Source: Deltaproteobacteria bacterium (GTDB lineage Bacteria > Desulfobacterota > Binatia > Binatales > Binataceae). Taken from it: a DNA stretch of 64,000 nucleotides. The notes under the pieces were generated by a model that saw nothing but the letters and a program-made list of their open reading frames with translations, made no database searches and was not told the DNA's origin. Both the position numbers and the translations under genes were made by a program. The stretch covers positions 1-64,000 of the forward strand of contig JAJXYF010000021.1 of assembly GCA_021780755.1 (NCBI GenBank). The letters run 5' to 3'. How positions within the stretch are numbered: position 1 is the first letter of the stretch; each line of letters begins with the position of its first letter. Shown here piece after piece: positions 34,867-43,117 of the stretch.

Positions 34867-35871
34867 TTGCGCGATCAATTATTCTTTCACTACCCTTTAC
34901 TTGAGATGGCAAAAGCTGAGAAGGACCTCGCTAGGGTTTTACGCGATAACATCCGATATCTCTCAAACTTAATTGCGAGGGAGCCCCCGTCTATTACGTC
35001 AGACCAAAAGTCCGCCTCATCAGTTTGGGCTTCAACTCCTGAGGAAGCTTTTTCGCTCTATACCGATACGAATAAGGTCGGTTGGGTTTTGTCGTTCAGT
35101 GAGATTCTAGCGGCACAAAACTGGCCGTTTCCGGCATATCTCGACCTCAAACATGAGCTTCAGCTTCTCGTCTCGAACGAAAGGCGACGAATCTCGAGAG
35201 AGCAACTTGGCGGACCATGGAAATGGCTAGAGACACGACGTTCGAAAAAGATCTTTGCTCTCGCGGAGACCGATTACATGAGCACCCTATTTCGTACTCA
35301 CTCGCGAAAGATCTTCGAATATTGGAAGGCCTCTCCGCTCCTTGCTAGCAAGCTGCCTATCCTGAACGAGATTGATCTCGCATATCAGCGGGGAAGTTGG
35401 GCCGTGTGTCTTCCTGCTGCACTTCCGCTATTGGATTTCTTGATTCGGGAATACTACGCAGCCAACAAGCACGACGTATCGATTGGAACGTTATGCGCCG
35501 CTTTCAAAAATGCCAAGGTTTTTCCGAAAGATCTAAAACCTGGGTATGCGGTATGGACGGGACGGGAAAATCCTGAACAAGGCAATGCTTTGGCACGCTC
35601 GGAAGATGAGGACTTGCGAATCATCGGCGTATTTCTGTCGTCGTTTTTAGAATTTGCGAACATCTATTACGCCCCGTTCAAACCGAAGTCGGAAATTCCG
35701 GCGGTGCTTAATCGACACGCGATTTTGCACGGCCGAACCGAGTACTGGAATTGCGAATATGTTTCGAAGATGTTGACGTTTTTTGATCTTACTCTGCGTC
35801 TCCAGCTCGCGCTTGAAGTTCTAATTCACGGCGCCAACGCACCTTGGCTCAGGACCTCACGTCCCGGATAG
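34867..35871 (+). CDS. Low-GC accessory gene with a HEPN-like R-x4-H motif
   Basis: A 334-residue protein of no recognised family. Its codons are visibly AT-richer than every neighbour, which suggests transfer. It is helical and cytosolic. The C-terminal part has LNRHAILHGRTEYWN (about residue 280), which fits the HEPN active-site pattern R-[N/D/H]-x3-H (R-H-A-I-L-H) followed by a long helix; HEPN RNases occur in abortive-infection and toxin systems. The rest (AYQRGSWAVCLPAALPLLDFLIREYY) resembles uncharacterised HEPN-type proteins. The frame begins at a TTG; ATG at 34906 is a good alternative. No partner gene is adjacent. Confidence 0.65.
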   Translation: MRDQLFFHYPLLEMAKAEKDLARVLRDNIRYLSNLIAREPPSITSDQKSASSVWASTPEEAFSLYTDTNKVGWVLSFSEILAAQNWPFPAYLDLKHELQLLVSNERRRISREQLGGPWKWLETRRSKKIFALAETDYMSTLFRTHSRKIFEYWKASPLLASKLPILNEIDLAYQRGSWAVCLPAALPLLDFLIREYYAANKHDVSIGTLCAAFKNAKVFPKDLKPGYAVWTGRENPEQGNALARSEDEDLRIIGVFLSSFLEFANIYYAPFKPKSEIPAVLNRHAILHGRTEYWNCEYVSKMLTFFDLTLRLQLALEVLIHGANAPWLRTSRPG

Positions 35872-35892
35872 ACAGCACAATTGATGCCGAAG

Positions 35893-36705
35893 CTAGTGTT
35901 TGTCGCGGCTTAGACGATGGATCGCGCTCAGGTGGCGCAGGGCGTCGCGCTTGCGGCCCGCCCGATCGTAGAGTTCGGCGAGGTTGCGATGCGCCTCGAG
36001 CGATAACGGATCACATTCGACCGCGCGCCGGAAACTCTGGATCGCGTTCTCGCTCTCCTCGCGCAATCGATAGAGCGTGCCGAGCCGCAGATTCACCTCG
36101 GCGTTGGCCGGGACGATGACGGCCGCGCCGAGCAGATGACGCAGCGCACCCGACAGGTCGCCCTCGCGCTCGAGCAGCGTCGCCATCCGCATGTGCGCCT
36201 CGAAGTTACTCGGCTCGCGCCCGAGCAAATCGCTATAGAGCGTGAGCGCGCGCAGCGGATCGGTCTCGGCCATCCGACGCGCCTCTTCGAAACGCTCGCG
36301 CACCCGCGCCGGTCCGAAGCGATCCTCGACCTTGCCGGCTTCGCGCTGCGGTCCGAAACGCAACAACATCTGACCGGTCTCGATCTCGATCAGCACGTCG
36401 CCGTCGCTCAGCACGATGCGGCCTTCATCGTTATGCAGCTTGAGCGAGGTGACCGGGCGCGCGGGTTCGAGCAAATCGCGCACACGATCGAAGCAGCGCT
36501 GGAAAAGTCCGACGTGATGATGGTGCGGCAGCAACTCTTTCGCCATCCGCATCAGCAGCAAGTCGTTGAAGGCGAAGCGAAAACGACGTCCGCGCCGTGC
36601 GCTTGGCTCGATCAGGCGGCGCTTGACCCAGTAGCGGATCCGGTCGGGAGAAACGGCGAGTATCCGGGCGGCCGAACGTGTTGAAAACGTCTGCACCCGG
36701 GGCAA
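35893..36705 (-). CDS. MerR-type HTH regulator with C-terminal TPR repeats
   Basis: A 270-residue protein. The N-terminal MerR-like winged helix is TRSAARILAVSPDRIRYWVKRRLIEPSARRGRRFRFAFNDLLLMRMA (about residues 8-55). After a beta-rich middle section, three or four TPR units follow: ALTLYSDLLGREPSNFEAHMRMATLLEREGDLSGALRHL, AEVNLRLGTLYRLREESENAIQSFRRAVECDP, and EAHRNLAELYDRAGRKRDAL. The start is uncertain. I choose TTG because GGAGGAGG is five to six bases upstream; GTG three codons later is the alternative and longer frames lack support. A protein-binding regulator is inferred; the target is unknown. Confidence 0.82.
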   Translation of the reverse strand: MPRVQTFSTRSAARILAVSPDRIRYWVKRRLIEPSARRGRRFRFAFNDLLLMRMAKELLPHHHHVGLFQRCFDRVRDLLEPARPVTSLKLHNDEGRIVLSDGDVLIEIETGQMLLRFGPQREAGKVEDRFGPARVRERFEEARRMAETDPLRALTLYSDLLGREPSNFEAHMRMATLLEREGDLSGALRHLLGAAVIVPANAEVNLRLGTLYRLREESENAIQSFRRAVECDPLSLEAHRNLAELYDRAGRKRDALRHLSAIHRLSRDKH

Positions 36706-36820
36706 TCCACCCTCCTCCGTCGTCACCGCCACGCAAGCGAGTATAGGTGCCAGATGCGCGCGTCTCAACGCAGCGCACGAGGGTTTCTCAACAGCTTCTC
36801 CCCGTGAGCTAACAGGATGT

Positions 36821-37056
36821 TTGTTCAAGAACGCAAAATTTATAATTTTCTGAAACCTCATGAGGTTTCACGGCATTCCATGCCGCCGGTGCGCCACGCT
36901 CGCGTTGCTCGATTCTCGGCAAGCACGCAGCCCGCATCCTATTAAAAGGTTCTCTCAGGGCGGAGCCCGCATCTTTTACAAACGGGAAGTCTGAAACCTC
37001 CATGAGGTTTCAGTGTCTGGAAAAAGTCAAAGTTTTGCGCTCTTCAACCAATCGAC
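36821..37056. repeat. Full-length repeat element A with terminal inverted repeats
   Basis: About 235 bases. The left end reads TTGTTCAAGAACGCAAAAT, then the perfect 20-base palindrome at 36853-36872 (TGAAACCTCATGAGGTTTCA). The right end, reverse-complemented, reads TTGGTTGAAGAGCGCAAAAC, with its own palindrome at 36993-37015. The ends are imperfect inverted copies of each other. It lies between the MerR-TPR gene and ribH, ending 13 bases beyond the ribH stop. The same palindrome and flanks recur at five other intergenic sites. Confidence 0.8.
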
Positions 37057-37068
37057 GGGGCCAATTGC

Positions 37069-37479
37069 CTAGTCGAGATCTTTGAGTATGCGAAGCATCC
37101 GCACGACCGACTCGGCGGCGTTCTTGGCGTTGTCGATGCGGTCGAGCGCCTGCATCCGATCCATCCCGGGGCCGGTGACGCCGAGGCCGACTGGCTTGTC
37201 GAATTCGAGCGCAAGATCGACCGCCGCACCGGCCGTCGCCCCCGCGATCAGCTCGTCGTGGTTGGTGTCGCCCTTGATCACGGATCCAATCATCACGACG
37301 CCATCGACGTCCTTGCGGCGCAGCAGCTTCTTGACCGCGAGCGGCATGTCGAAGACGCCCGGCACGTGAACCACGCGCGCGACCTCGGCGCCGAGGAATT
37401 CCACGTGGCGGCGCGCCCGCTCAGCCATCACCGAGGTCACGTCGAAATTGAAGTCCGAAACTACCAGCGCGATTTTCAC
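37069..37479 (-). CDS. ribH: 6,7-dimethyl-8-ribityllumazine synthase (archaeal-type, short)
   Basis: A 136-residue lumazine synthase, which joins the pyrimidinedione and dihydroxybutanone phosphate to form the riboflavin precursor. Motifs: FNFDVT at residues 10-15, [28 protein letters not shown] with the catalytic His, and [17 protein letters not shown]. This GVxGPGMxxxQAxxRI ending and the short length match archaeal RibH more than the bacterial GVLT..EQA pattern. The ATG shares four bases with the hisF stop (ATGA), which places it in a hisH-hisF-ribH operon. Confidence 0.88.
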   Translation of the reverse strand: MKIALVVSDFNFDVTSVMAERARRHVEFLGAEVARVVHVPGVFDMPLAVKKLLRRKDVDGVVMIGSVIKGDTNHDELIAGATAGAAVDLALEFDKPVGLGVTGPGMDRMQALDRIDNAKNAAESVVRMLRILKDLD

Positions 37480-38276
37480 TTGGCGCTCCTTTCCATCCCC
37501 ACCGCGTCACGCACCTCGACCCCGCGCCCGCGCAGATAGCGCTTGAGGTCGGGTATCGGATGCTCGCCGTAATGGACAATCGAGGCGACGATCGCGGCGT
37601 CGGCCGCGCCCGCGGTAAAGGCCTCGTACAAATGTTTGGGCTCGCCGGCGCCGCCCGAGGCGATCACCGGGATCGCAACCGACTCGCTGATGAGCCGCGT
37701 CACGTCGAGGTCGTAGCCGGCCTTGGTGCCGTCGCGATCGATCGAGTTGATGCACAGTTCGCCCGCGCCGAGGCGCGCGCCTTCGCGCGCCCACGCGAGC
37801 GCGTCGCGTCCGGTGGGAGTGCGTCCGCCGTCGATGACGACCTCGCATCCCGAGGGGAAACGCTCGTTCGGGGCGCCACGCTTCACCTGCATCGAGAGCA
37901 CCATGCATTGGCTGCCGAACGCGCGCGCGCCCTCGGCGATAATTCCCGGATTGCGCACCGCGCCCGAATCGATCGAGACCTTTTCGGCGCCCGCCAGCAG
38001 CACCGCGCGCATGTCGTCGAGCGTGCGCAATCCGCCGCCGACGCTGAACGGAATGAAGATCTCGCGGGCGACCGCGCGCACCACTTCGATCATGATACCG
38101 CGACGCTCGTTGGACGCCGTGATGTCATAAAAAACGATTTCGTCGGCGCCCTGCTCGTAGTAGTAGCGCGCCATCGCGACCGGATCGCCGACGTCGACGT
38201 TCTCGAGGAACTGCACGCCCTTGGTGACCTTGCCGTCACGGACATCGAGGCACGGGATGATGCGCTTGGCGAGCAT
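37476..38276 (-). CDS. hisF: Imidazole glycerol phosphate synthase cyclase subunit
   Basis: A 266-residue HisF, the TIM-barrel cyclase that forms IGP and AICAR from PRFAR and the ammonia delivered by HisH. Both phosphate-binding halves and the catalytic aspartates are present: Asp11 in [15 protein letters not shown] and the second in [25 protein letters not shown] and [13 protein letters not shown] are the phosphate loops. It begins five bases after the hisH stop and shares four bases with ribH, so the three are one transcription unit. Confidence 0.97.
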   Translation of the reverse strand: MLAKRIIPCLDVRDGKVTKGVQFLENVDVGDPVAMARYYYEQGADEIVFYDITASNERRGIMIEVVRAVAREIFIPFSVGGGLRTLDDMRAVLLAGAEKVSIDSGAVRNPGIIAEGARAFGSQCMVLSMQVKRGAPNERFPSGCEVVIDGGRTPTGRDALAWAREGARLGAGELCINSIDRDGTKAGYDLDVTRLISESVAIPVIASGGAGEPKHLYEAFTAGAADAAIVASIVHYGEHPIPDLKRYLRGRGVEVRDAVGMERSAK

Positions 38277-38281
38277 GACGG

Positions 38282-38902
38282 TCAGACCTTGAGGCGGCAG
38301 AAGTTGTCGAGCATGCGCAGGCCCGCCGTGCCGCTTTTTTCCAGATGGAACTGTGTCGCGATCACGTTGTCGCGCGCGATCGCCGCCGTGAACGTCACGC
38401 CGTAATCGCTGGTCGCGATCGTGACCGCGGGATCCGCCGGCATCGGATAATACGAATTGACGAAATAGAAATGCGAGTTGTCGGGCACGCCGGCAAACAT
38501 CGGATGGGCGCGCGTCTGCCGCACGCGGTTCCAGCCAATCTGCGGCACTTTGAGCGGGCGCCCATCGACCGACGCGGGAAAGCGCACGACCTCACCAGGG
38601 ATAATCCCGAGACCATCGGCGCGATCCTCGGCGCTGCGATCGAGCAATACCTGGATTCCGATGCAGATGCCCAAAAATGGCTTGCCGGCGCGCGCCACGT
38701 CGTCGCGCAGGACGCCGGTGAGTTCGAGCGCGATCAGATTTTCCATCGTCGCGCCGGCCGCCCCGACGCCCGGGATGATCACGCGATCGGCGGCCCGAAT
38801 CCGCTCGGGCCGATCGGTGATTTCGCATCGATGGCCCAGATGGTCGAGCGCGCGGGCCACACTGGTCAGATTGCCCGCCTTGTAATCGACGATTGCTATC
38901 AT
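38282..38902 (-). CDS. hisH: Imidazole glycerol phosphate synthase glutaminase subunit
   Basis: A 206-residue class-I glutamine amidotransferase providing ammonia to HisF. The nucleophile cysteine lies in [12 protein letters not shown]; the His-Glu pair is in [10 protein letters not shown]. The oxyanion segment [13 protein letters not shown] matches HisH. The usual catalytic context GICLGMQ is altered to GICIGIQ, which is a conservative change. The gene precedes hisF by five bases on the same strand; other his genes are not in this window. Confidence 0.96.
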   Translation of the reverse strand: MIAIVDYKAGNLTSVARALDHLGHRCEITDRPERIRAADRVIIPGVGAAGATMENLIALELTGVLRDDVARAGKPFLGICIGIQVLLDRSAEDRADGLGIIPGEVVRFPASVDGRPLKVPQIGWNRVRQTRAHPMFAGVPDNSHFYFVNSYYPMPADPAVTIATSDYGVTFTAAIARDNVIATQFHLEKSGTAGLRMLDNFCRLKV

Positions 38903-39173
38903 CCTGATCGCTTCCGCAAATCGCTCGCGTCGTTCTCGCCGTCGCTAGCTGCCGGAAGGCGAATCATACCGGCATTCCATCGATCACAACAGCGCGATTT
39001 GATCCTGTGGTCCTTCCGCATTCGCCATTATAGCCCGATTTGCCCGCCTTTTGCCGATACCTCCCGCCCGAGCCTCGAGGCCCGGAGGTGCGCCTGTTGC
39101 CATCAGGCGACGATGAACGATATCAAGAGAGCGCGCCGTTCGCCGAAGTACCGGCCGCTCAAAGGACACCGTC

Positions 39174-40121
39174 ATGGCAAAAATTGCGCTCGCCTTTTCG
39201 ATCATGCCCGACAGCCCCCTGCCCACCATTATCGAATGGGCGCGCGCGGCCGAGGATGCCGGCTTCGACGGGGTCTTCATGACCGAGGCCAACAACGATT
39301 CGCTCGCCTGCTCGCTGGGCATCGGCTTCAACACGCGCCGCGTGACGCTCGGCACCGCGATCACGAATATCTACCTGCGCCATCCGAACCTGCTCGCCAA
39401 CGAGGTTGCCGCTCTCCATGAGCTGACCGGCGGGCGCTTCATCCTCGGTCTCGGCACCGGCCATCGCGAGGGCAACAGCGCACTCGGCATCGACATGGGC
39501 GGCCCGGCGGATCCGATGAAGAAGATGCGCTACACGGTCGCCACGCTGCGCCGCATGCTCGAGGGCGGCAAGACCAATCCCAAGGTCAACGGCAAGACCC
39601 CGCTGTACCTCGCCGGCGTGTCGCGTCCGATGGTGCGGATGGCGGGCGAGATCGCGGACGGCGTGATCTTCAATTTCTTTCCGCCCGCGCGCATCAAGGA
39701 GGCGCTCGGCGAAATTGCCGAAGGTGCTCAGAAGGCTGGTCGCAACGTCGCCGAGATCGTGCCCACGATGTTCGCGACGGCGTTCATCTCGGACGACGTC
39801 GAGCTCGCGCGCAAGCCCGCTCGCACACTGCTTTCGCGATACGGCGCGTTGCGCTTTTACGGCAACATGTTCGCGCACGCCGGCTTCGATCGCGAAATCG
39901 AGGGCATCCGCGCGGCCGCTGGCGACGGCAAGGCGGCGATCGCCGCCGTGACCGACAAGATGATCGATTCCACGCTCCTGGTCGGCCCTGAAGGACGCGT
40001 GCGCGAGCGCCTCGCCGAACTGGTGGCGCCCGGCATCGGATGGGCGATCGTCTTTATCAATCCAGTCGGCGAGGACCGCGCCAGCGCGATGAAGCGTGCG
40101 ATGCGCGCGCTGAAGCCGTAA
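39174..40121 (+). CDS. LLM-class (F420-type) flavin-dependent oxidoreductase
   Basis: A 315-residue luciferase-fold oxidoreductase. The N-terminal half reads IIEWARAAEDAGFDGVFMTEANNDSL, RVTLGTAITNIYLRHPNLLANEVAALHELTGGRFILGLGTGH, the TIM-barrel strands of the F420-dependent subgroup related to methylene-tetrahydromethanopterin reductase. No gene for F420 synthesis is in the window, so cofactor use is by family resemblance only. AAAGGA precedes the ATG. A repeat element begins five bases after its stop. Confidence 0.88.
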   Translation: MAKIALAFSIMPDSPLPTIIEWARAAEDAGFDGVFMTEANNDSLACSLGIGFNTRRVTLGTAITNIYLRHPNLLANEVAALHELTGGRFILGLGTGHREGNSALGIDMGGPADPMKKMRYTVATLRRMLEGGKTNPKVNGKTPLYLAGVSRPMVRMAGEIADGVIFNFFPPARIKEALGEIAEGAQKAGRNVAEIVPTMFATAFISDDVELARKPARTLLSRYGALRFYGNMFAHAGFDREIEGIRAAAGDGKAAIAAVTDKMIDSTLLVGPEGRVRERLAELVAPGIGWAIVFINPVGEDRASAMKRAMRALKP

Positions 40122-40125
40122 ATCA

Positions 40126-40236
40126 GTTGTCGAAGAGTTCAAAACCTTAGCTTTCTGAAACCTCAGGGAGGTTTAAGACTTCCCATCATTGATTGATGCT
40201 CGCGATGCTCGGGTGAACGGCTGAGCGGGGCCTACG
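40126..40236. repeat. Repeat element B, left part only
   Basis: Same family as element A: GTTGTCGAAGAGTTCAAAAC, then a degenerate palindrome at 40155-40177, then the conserved block CTTCCCATCATT-GATTGATGCTCGCGATGCTCGGG. The right end with its inverted repeat is not visible, so it is a solo or truncated copy. The block contributes the last codons and stop (40186-40188) of the minus-strand membrane-protein gene. Confidence 0.72.
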
Positions 40237-41838
40237 GCGGCAAACCTGATACACCCGCCCCTTCCACACGAGGTCGAAGTTATCGAACGCGCGCGTCAAT
40301 TCGGGCCATGAAGCGATCGGATCGCCGATACTGACCGAGGCGGGCCGCACAACCATCTCCGCCGTTTTGACCCGCGCGATCGTCCGCTCGACCTCCGTCG
40401 GCGTGGATTCGTCGGGAACCAGATAGGCGCCAATCGGCGGCTCGAAATTCGGCGCGAGCAGCGGTACGCATCCCGCGACGCCTATCGCAACCGCGCGATG
40501 GCCCGCGACGAGGCGCTGGACGTTCGCCCATTCGGCGCGTTCGTTCGCGTCGGCCCACAGTCCCGCCGTCACCGGACTCGGCGTCATCGATTTCCATTGC
40601 AGGGCCCCTGACGCGAGGTACACGAGTTGCGGGACGAGCACCACCACCGCGAGCGCGAACGCAACCAACGCCGGCCCGTAGCTGACCGCACTGGCAGCAG
40701 CCACGCCCATCACCAGCAGATACGGATAATAAGTCCATGACATCGGCGGCCCGAAAAGGCGCAGCACGAAAAGGGTCTGCAGCAGTCCGCAGCAAAAGAT
40801 TATTTCGTCGCGAGTGCGGGTCGGCGCCGACCTAACGGGCGCGCTCAATAATTGCCAACCCGCGAACAGGCCGGCCAGCGCGAGCCATACCGTCGAGCCC
40901 ATCCAGAACGGCGCGATCGTCCCCACGTAAGCGCCGATCGCATCGCGCGCCGGGTACCAGAAGGTGCGGCTCCACGGGGTGAAAAACCCGAAGTGATTGG
41001 TCGCGTAGATTTTCATCCCGTTCAGCGGCAGCACACTCGCGACGAGCGGTCGCACGCCGTAGATCGATCCAAGCACGACCAGCATCAGCACGCCGGTCAC
41101 GGCCGCCGGCATTAACGCGCGCCCCAGCGCGGGCCAGTTCATTTTCGGGCTGTCATCCGCGTCGCCACGCCGCCGGCATTGAGCGACGATCATCACGAGC
41201 AGCAGGAATCCGTACAGGTAGCCCAAGGCCGGCTTGGCGAAGCACGCCGTAGTGGTGAGCGCGAGTGCGGCGCTTCGATTACCCTGCGAATGTTCTCCGA
41301 GGGCGAGGCACAGCAGCACCGCTTCGAGCAGGTGGGAGAGCGACGGCAGCGACGACTGAATCGCCACGGGTAGCGTGAGGATAATCAAGGTCTGCCCGAT
41401 TCGGCTGAGCCGCATCGCACTGGCGAAGCGCGCCATCCCCCACGCCATCGCGATACCGCCCGCCGTCATCGCCAACTTGAAGGCCGCCGGCGTGAGCCCG
41501 AAGACGCGGAACCACACACCGCCCAACATCACCGGCAGCAGTCCGTAGGGAAAGCCGAAATCGATCGTCGGACGATAGCCGCGCGCGGTCAGGTATTGCA
41601 CCACCAGCCAACTGCCGCGATCGCCGAACGCAAAGGCGAAGAAATCCAGGTCGTGCGGGATTCGCAGGACGGCGACGATCAGCACCTCGAGCGTGTAAAC
41701 CGCCCACAGCGTTAGCACCCGCGCGGACCTGTCCGCGGGCCGCGCGGGCACCCGCAAAAGCGATCTGCGCTGATTCTCCGATGCGTGTGATCGTGCCTGC
41801 CGCGGCTGCGCGGTCGAATCGTTCTCGCTGATCGCCAT
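40186..41838 (-). CDS. Polytopic membrane protein of unknown function
   Basis: A 550-residue inner-membrane protein with about 10-11 hydrophobic helices, after a cytoplasmic basic N-terminus. An acidic/aromatic loop early on (RIPHDLDFFAFAFGDRGSWLVVQYLTARGYRPTIDFGFPYGLLPV) resembles the first periplasmic loop of GT-C type (ArnT/PMT-like) glycosyltransferases, and a soluble C-terminal domain follows. I use the second ATG (MAISEND). The final dozen codons and the stop lie inside a repeat element, so the native C-terminus was probably changed by that insertion. Confidence 0.7.
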   Translation of the reverse strand: MAISENDSTAQPRQARSHASENQRRSLLRVPARPADRSARVLTLWAVYTLEVLIVAVLRIPHDLDFFAFAFGDRGSWLVVQYLTARGYRPTIDFGFPYGLLPVMLGGVWFRVFGLTPAAFKLAMTAGGIAMAWGMARFASAMRLSRIGQTLIILTLPVAIQSSLPSLSHLLEAVLLCLALGEHSQGNRSAALALTTTACFAKPALGYLYGFLLLVMIVAQCRRRGDADDSPKMNWPALGRALMPAAVTGVLMLVVLGSIYGVRPLVASVLPLNGMKIYATNHFGFFTPWSRTFWYPARDAIGAYVGTIAPFWMGSTVWLALAGLFAGWQLLSAPVRSAPTRTRDEIIFCCGLLQTLFVLRLFGPPMSWTYYPYLLVMGVAAASAVSYGPALVAFALAVVVLVPQLVYLASGALQWKSMTPSPVTAGLWADANERAEWANVQRLVAGHRAVAIGVAGCVPLLAPNFEPPIGAYLVPDESTPTEVERTIARVKTAEMVVRPASVSIGDPIASWPELTRAFDNFDLVWKGRVYQVCRRRPRSAVHPSIASINQ

Positions 41839-41916
41839 CGCCACGTCCACCCGCCCCGTCGCCCCCACCGTCCGTCATGCCGTCTGCGCGGCGCGGCGGA
41901 CGTCTTCGATCCGCGG

Positions 41917-42687
41917 CTACGGCTGCACCTGCGCTCCGCCGGGCGGAATCACCGTCGGGCCCGCCTTCAAAATCCGCATGAAGCTCATTATCCGATGGTA
42001 ATTCGTACCGAGATCGCCCTTGCCATCGCGCGACTTCGATCGCATCTCGACCAGGCTGCCGCCGCCGTCGGCGGGCCGCACTTCAATGATGAAGTCATCT
42101 TGAAACTTGAACAGCTCCGAAGTGGCCACGCCTTCGAGCGTATGCGCCGCGGGATCATCGCGCGTGATTTGCCAGGTCGGCACCTCGCCGGTGAGGATCG
42201 CGACCCGCTTGAAGACTTCGTCCGGCGTACCATCCATCTTCAGCGGCGCGAGATCCTGGTAAGCGGCCGCACCGTTCTGGATCGCGGCGAAACGCGGATC
42301 GTAGCTCATGTCGCGCCCGCGCTTGGGCTGCAACTCGAGCGCTTTGACGAACTCCGGCGGCTTCCGCGTATCGGTCGTGATGTCGTTGATCAGCGGGTAC
42401 TGACGGGTCTTCGAGGCGATCACCACAATCGGCATGATCACTAGCAGCGCGAGCAGAAATCCGAGGACCGCTCGGCCAAACGCCGCGCGCCGCTTCGGTG
42501 AGAAATACGTCATCGGCAGCGCGATCAGTCCGCTCAACGCCGACAGGACCGCGAAGACCAGGCCGATCAGCATCAGTTGAAACCCGAAAAACGGCGTGCT
42601 CAGCCTGTAATGCGCACTGACCAGTCCCGCCGCAACTGCCGCGACCGCGATCAACGCGTCATAATAGCACAGCCATGCCAATATCAT
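41917..42687 (-). CDS. DUF1499 domain membrane protein
   Basis: A 256-residue protein with three N-terminal membrane helices (residues about 5-100) and a C-terminal DUF1499 domain (PF07386), recognised by DITTDTRKPPEFVKAL, the central WQITRDDPAAHTLEGVATSELFKFQDDFIIEVRP and the end VEMRSKSRDGKGDLGTNYHRIMSFM. DUF1499 proteins are of unknown function and widespread in bacteria and chloroplasts. It lies 78 bases upstream of the polytopic membrane protein on the same strand. Confidence 0.85.
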   Translation of the reverse strand: MILAWLCYYDALIAVAAVAAGLVSAHYRLSTPFFGFQLMLIGLVFAVLSALSGLIALPMTYFSPKRRAAFGRAVLGFLLALLVIMPIVVIASKTRQYPLINDITTDTRKPPEFVKALELQPKRGRDMSYDPRFAAIQNGAAAYQDLAPLKMDGTPDEVFKRVAILTGEVPTWQITRDDPAAHTLEGVATSELFKFQDDFIIEVRPADGGGSLVEMRSKSRDGKGDLGTNYHRIMSFMRILKAGPTVIPPGGAQVQP

Positions 42688-42821
42688 CGCCGCCTCCGTC
42701 TGCCCGCTAGTCGTGGCCGTCCGGCCGGGTCCATCAGCGGAGCCTGACCAATGTTGGTTACAGGAAGCTCCTCTCGATTGCCACTAGCGAATTAAAGCGG
42801 ACGACAGCCCAGCTCGAAAGT

Positions 42822-42975
42822 CAGTCGTCGAAAAACCCAAAACTTATAGTTTTCTGAAACCTCACAAGGTTTCAGGCTTCCCATCATGGATTGACGAGCC
42901 GCCCAACAGTCTTGACCTTACTTTTCGGACTGCTCGCGATGCTCGGGTAGGCGGCCAAGTCCCGCGGTAACGCTT
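42822..42975. repeat. Repeat element C
   Basis: Left end and palindrome (centre near 42864; arms CTGAAACCTCA and AAGGTTTCAG) followed by the shared block CTTCCCATCATGGATTGACG, a 30-base insertion, and CTGCTCGCGATGCTCGGG-taggcggccaagtcc. It lies about 140 bases upstream of metH. Its left 50 bases are nearly identical to those of element D. Confidence 0.75.
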
Positions 42976-43117
42976 CCACGTCCCGACTGCGCCAATCATG
43001 ACGAGGCTTTACAGGATGCAGCCCTCATCCTCTCGGTATCCCCAAATTGCGGCATCCGCACCCGTCGGATACTCTAATAGTTCGACTTGACCGCACGTGG
43101 GCGGTCCTAATGTGCTG
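42976..43117. promoter_or_regulatory. Leader of metH
   Basis: About 140 bases between repeat C and the metH start, presumably containing the promoter. I looked for a cobalamin or SAM riboswitch pattern and did not recognise one. No strong ribosome site is visible before the chosen ATG. Confidence 0.3.

Noticed and set aside
42976..43117. Cobalamin riboswitch before metH
   Set aside because: I could not find the B12-box or the expected conserved loops; the upstream sequence is a repeat element plus a short leader.
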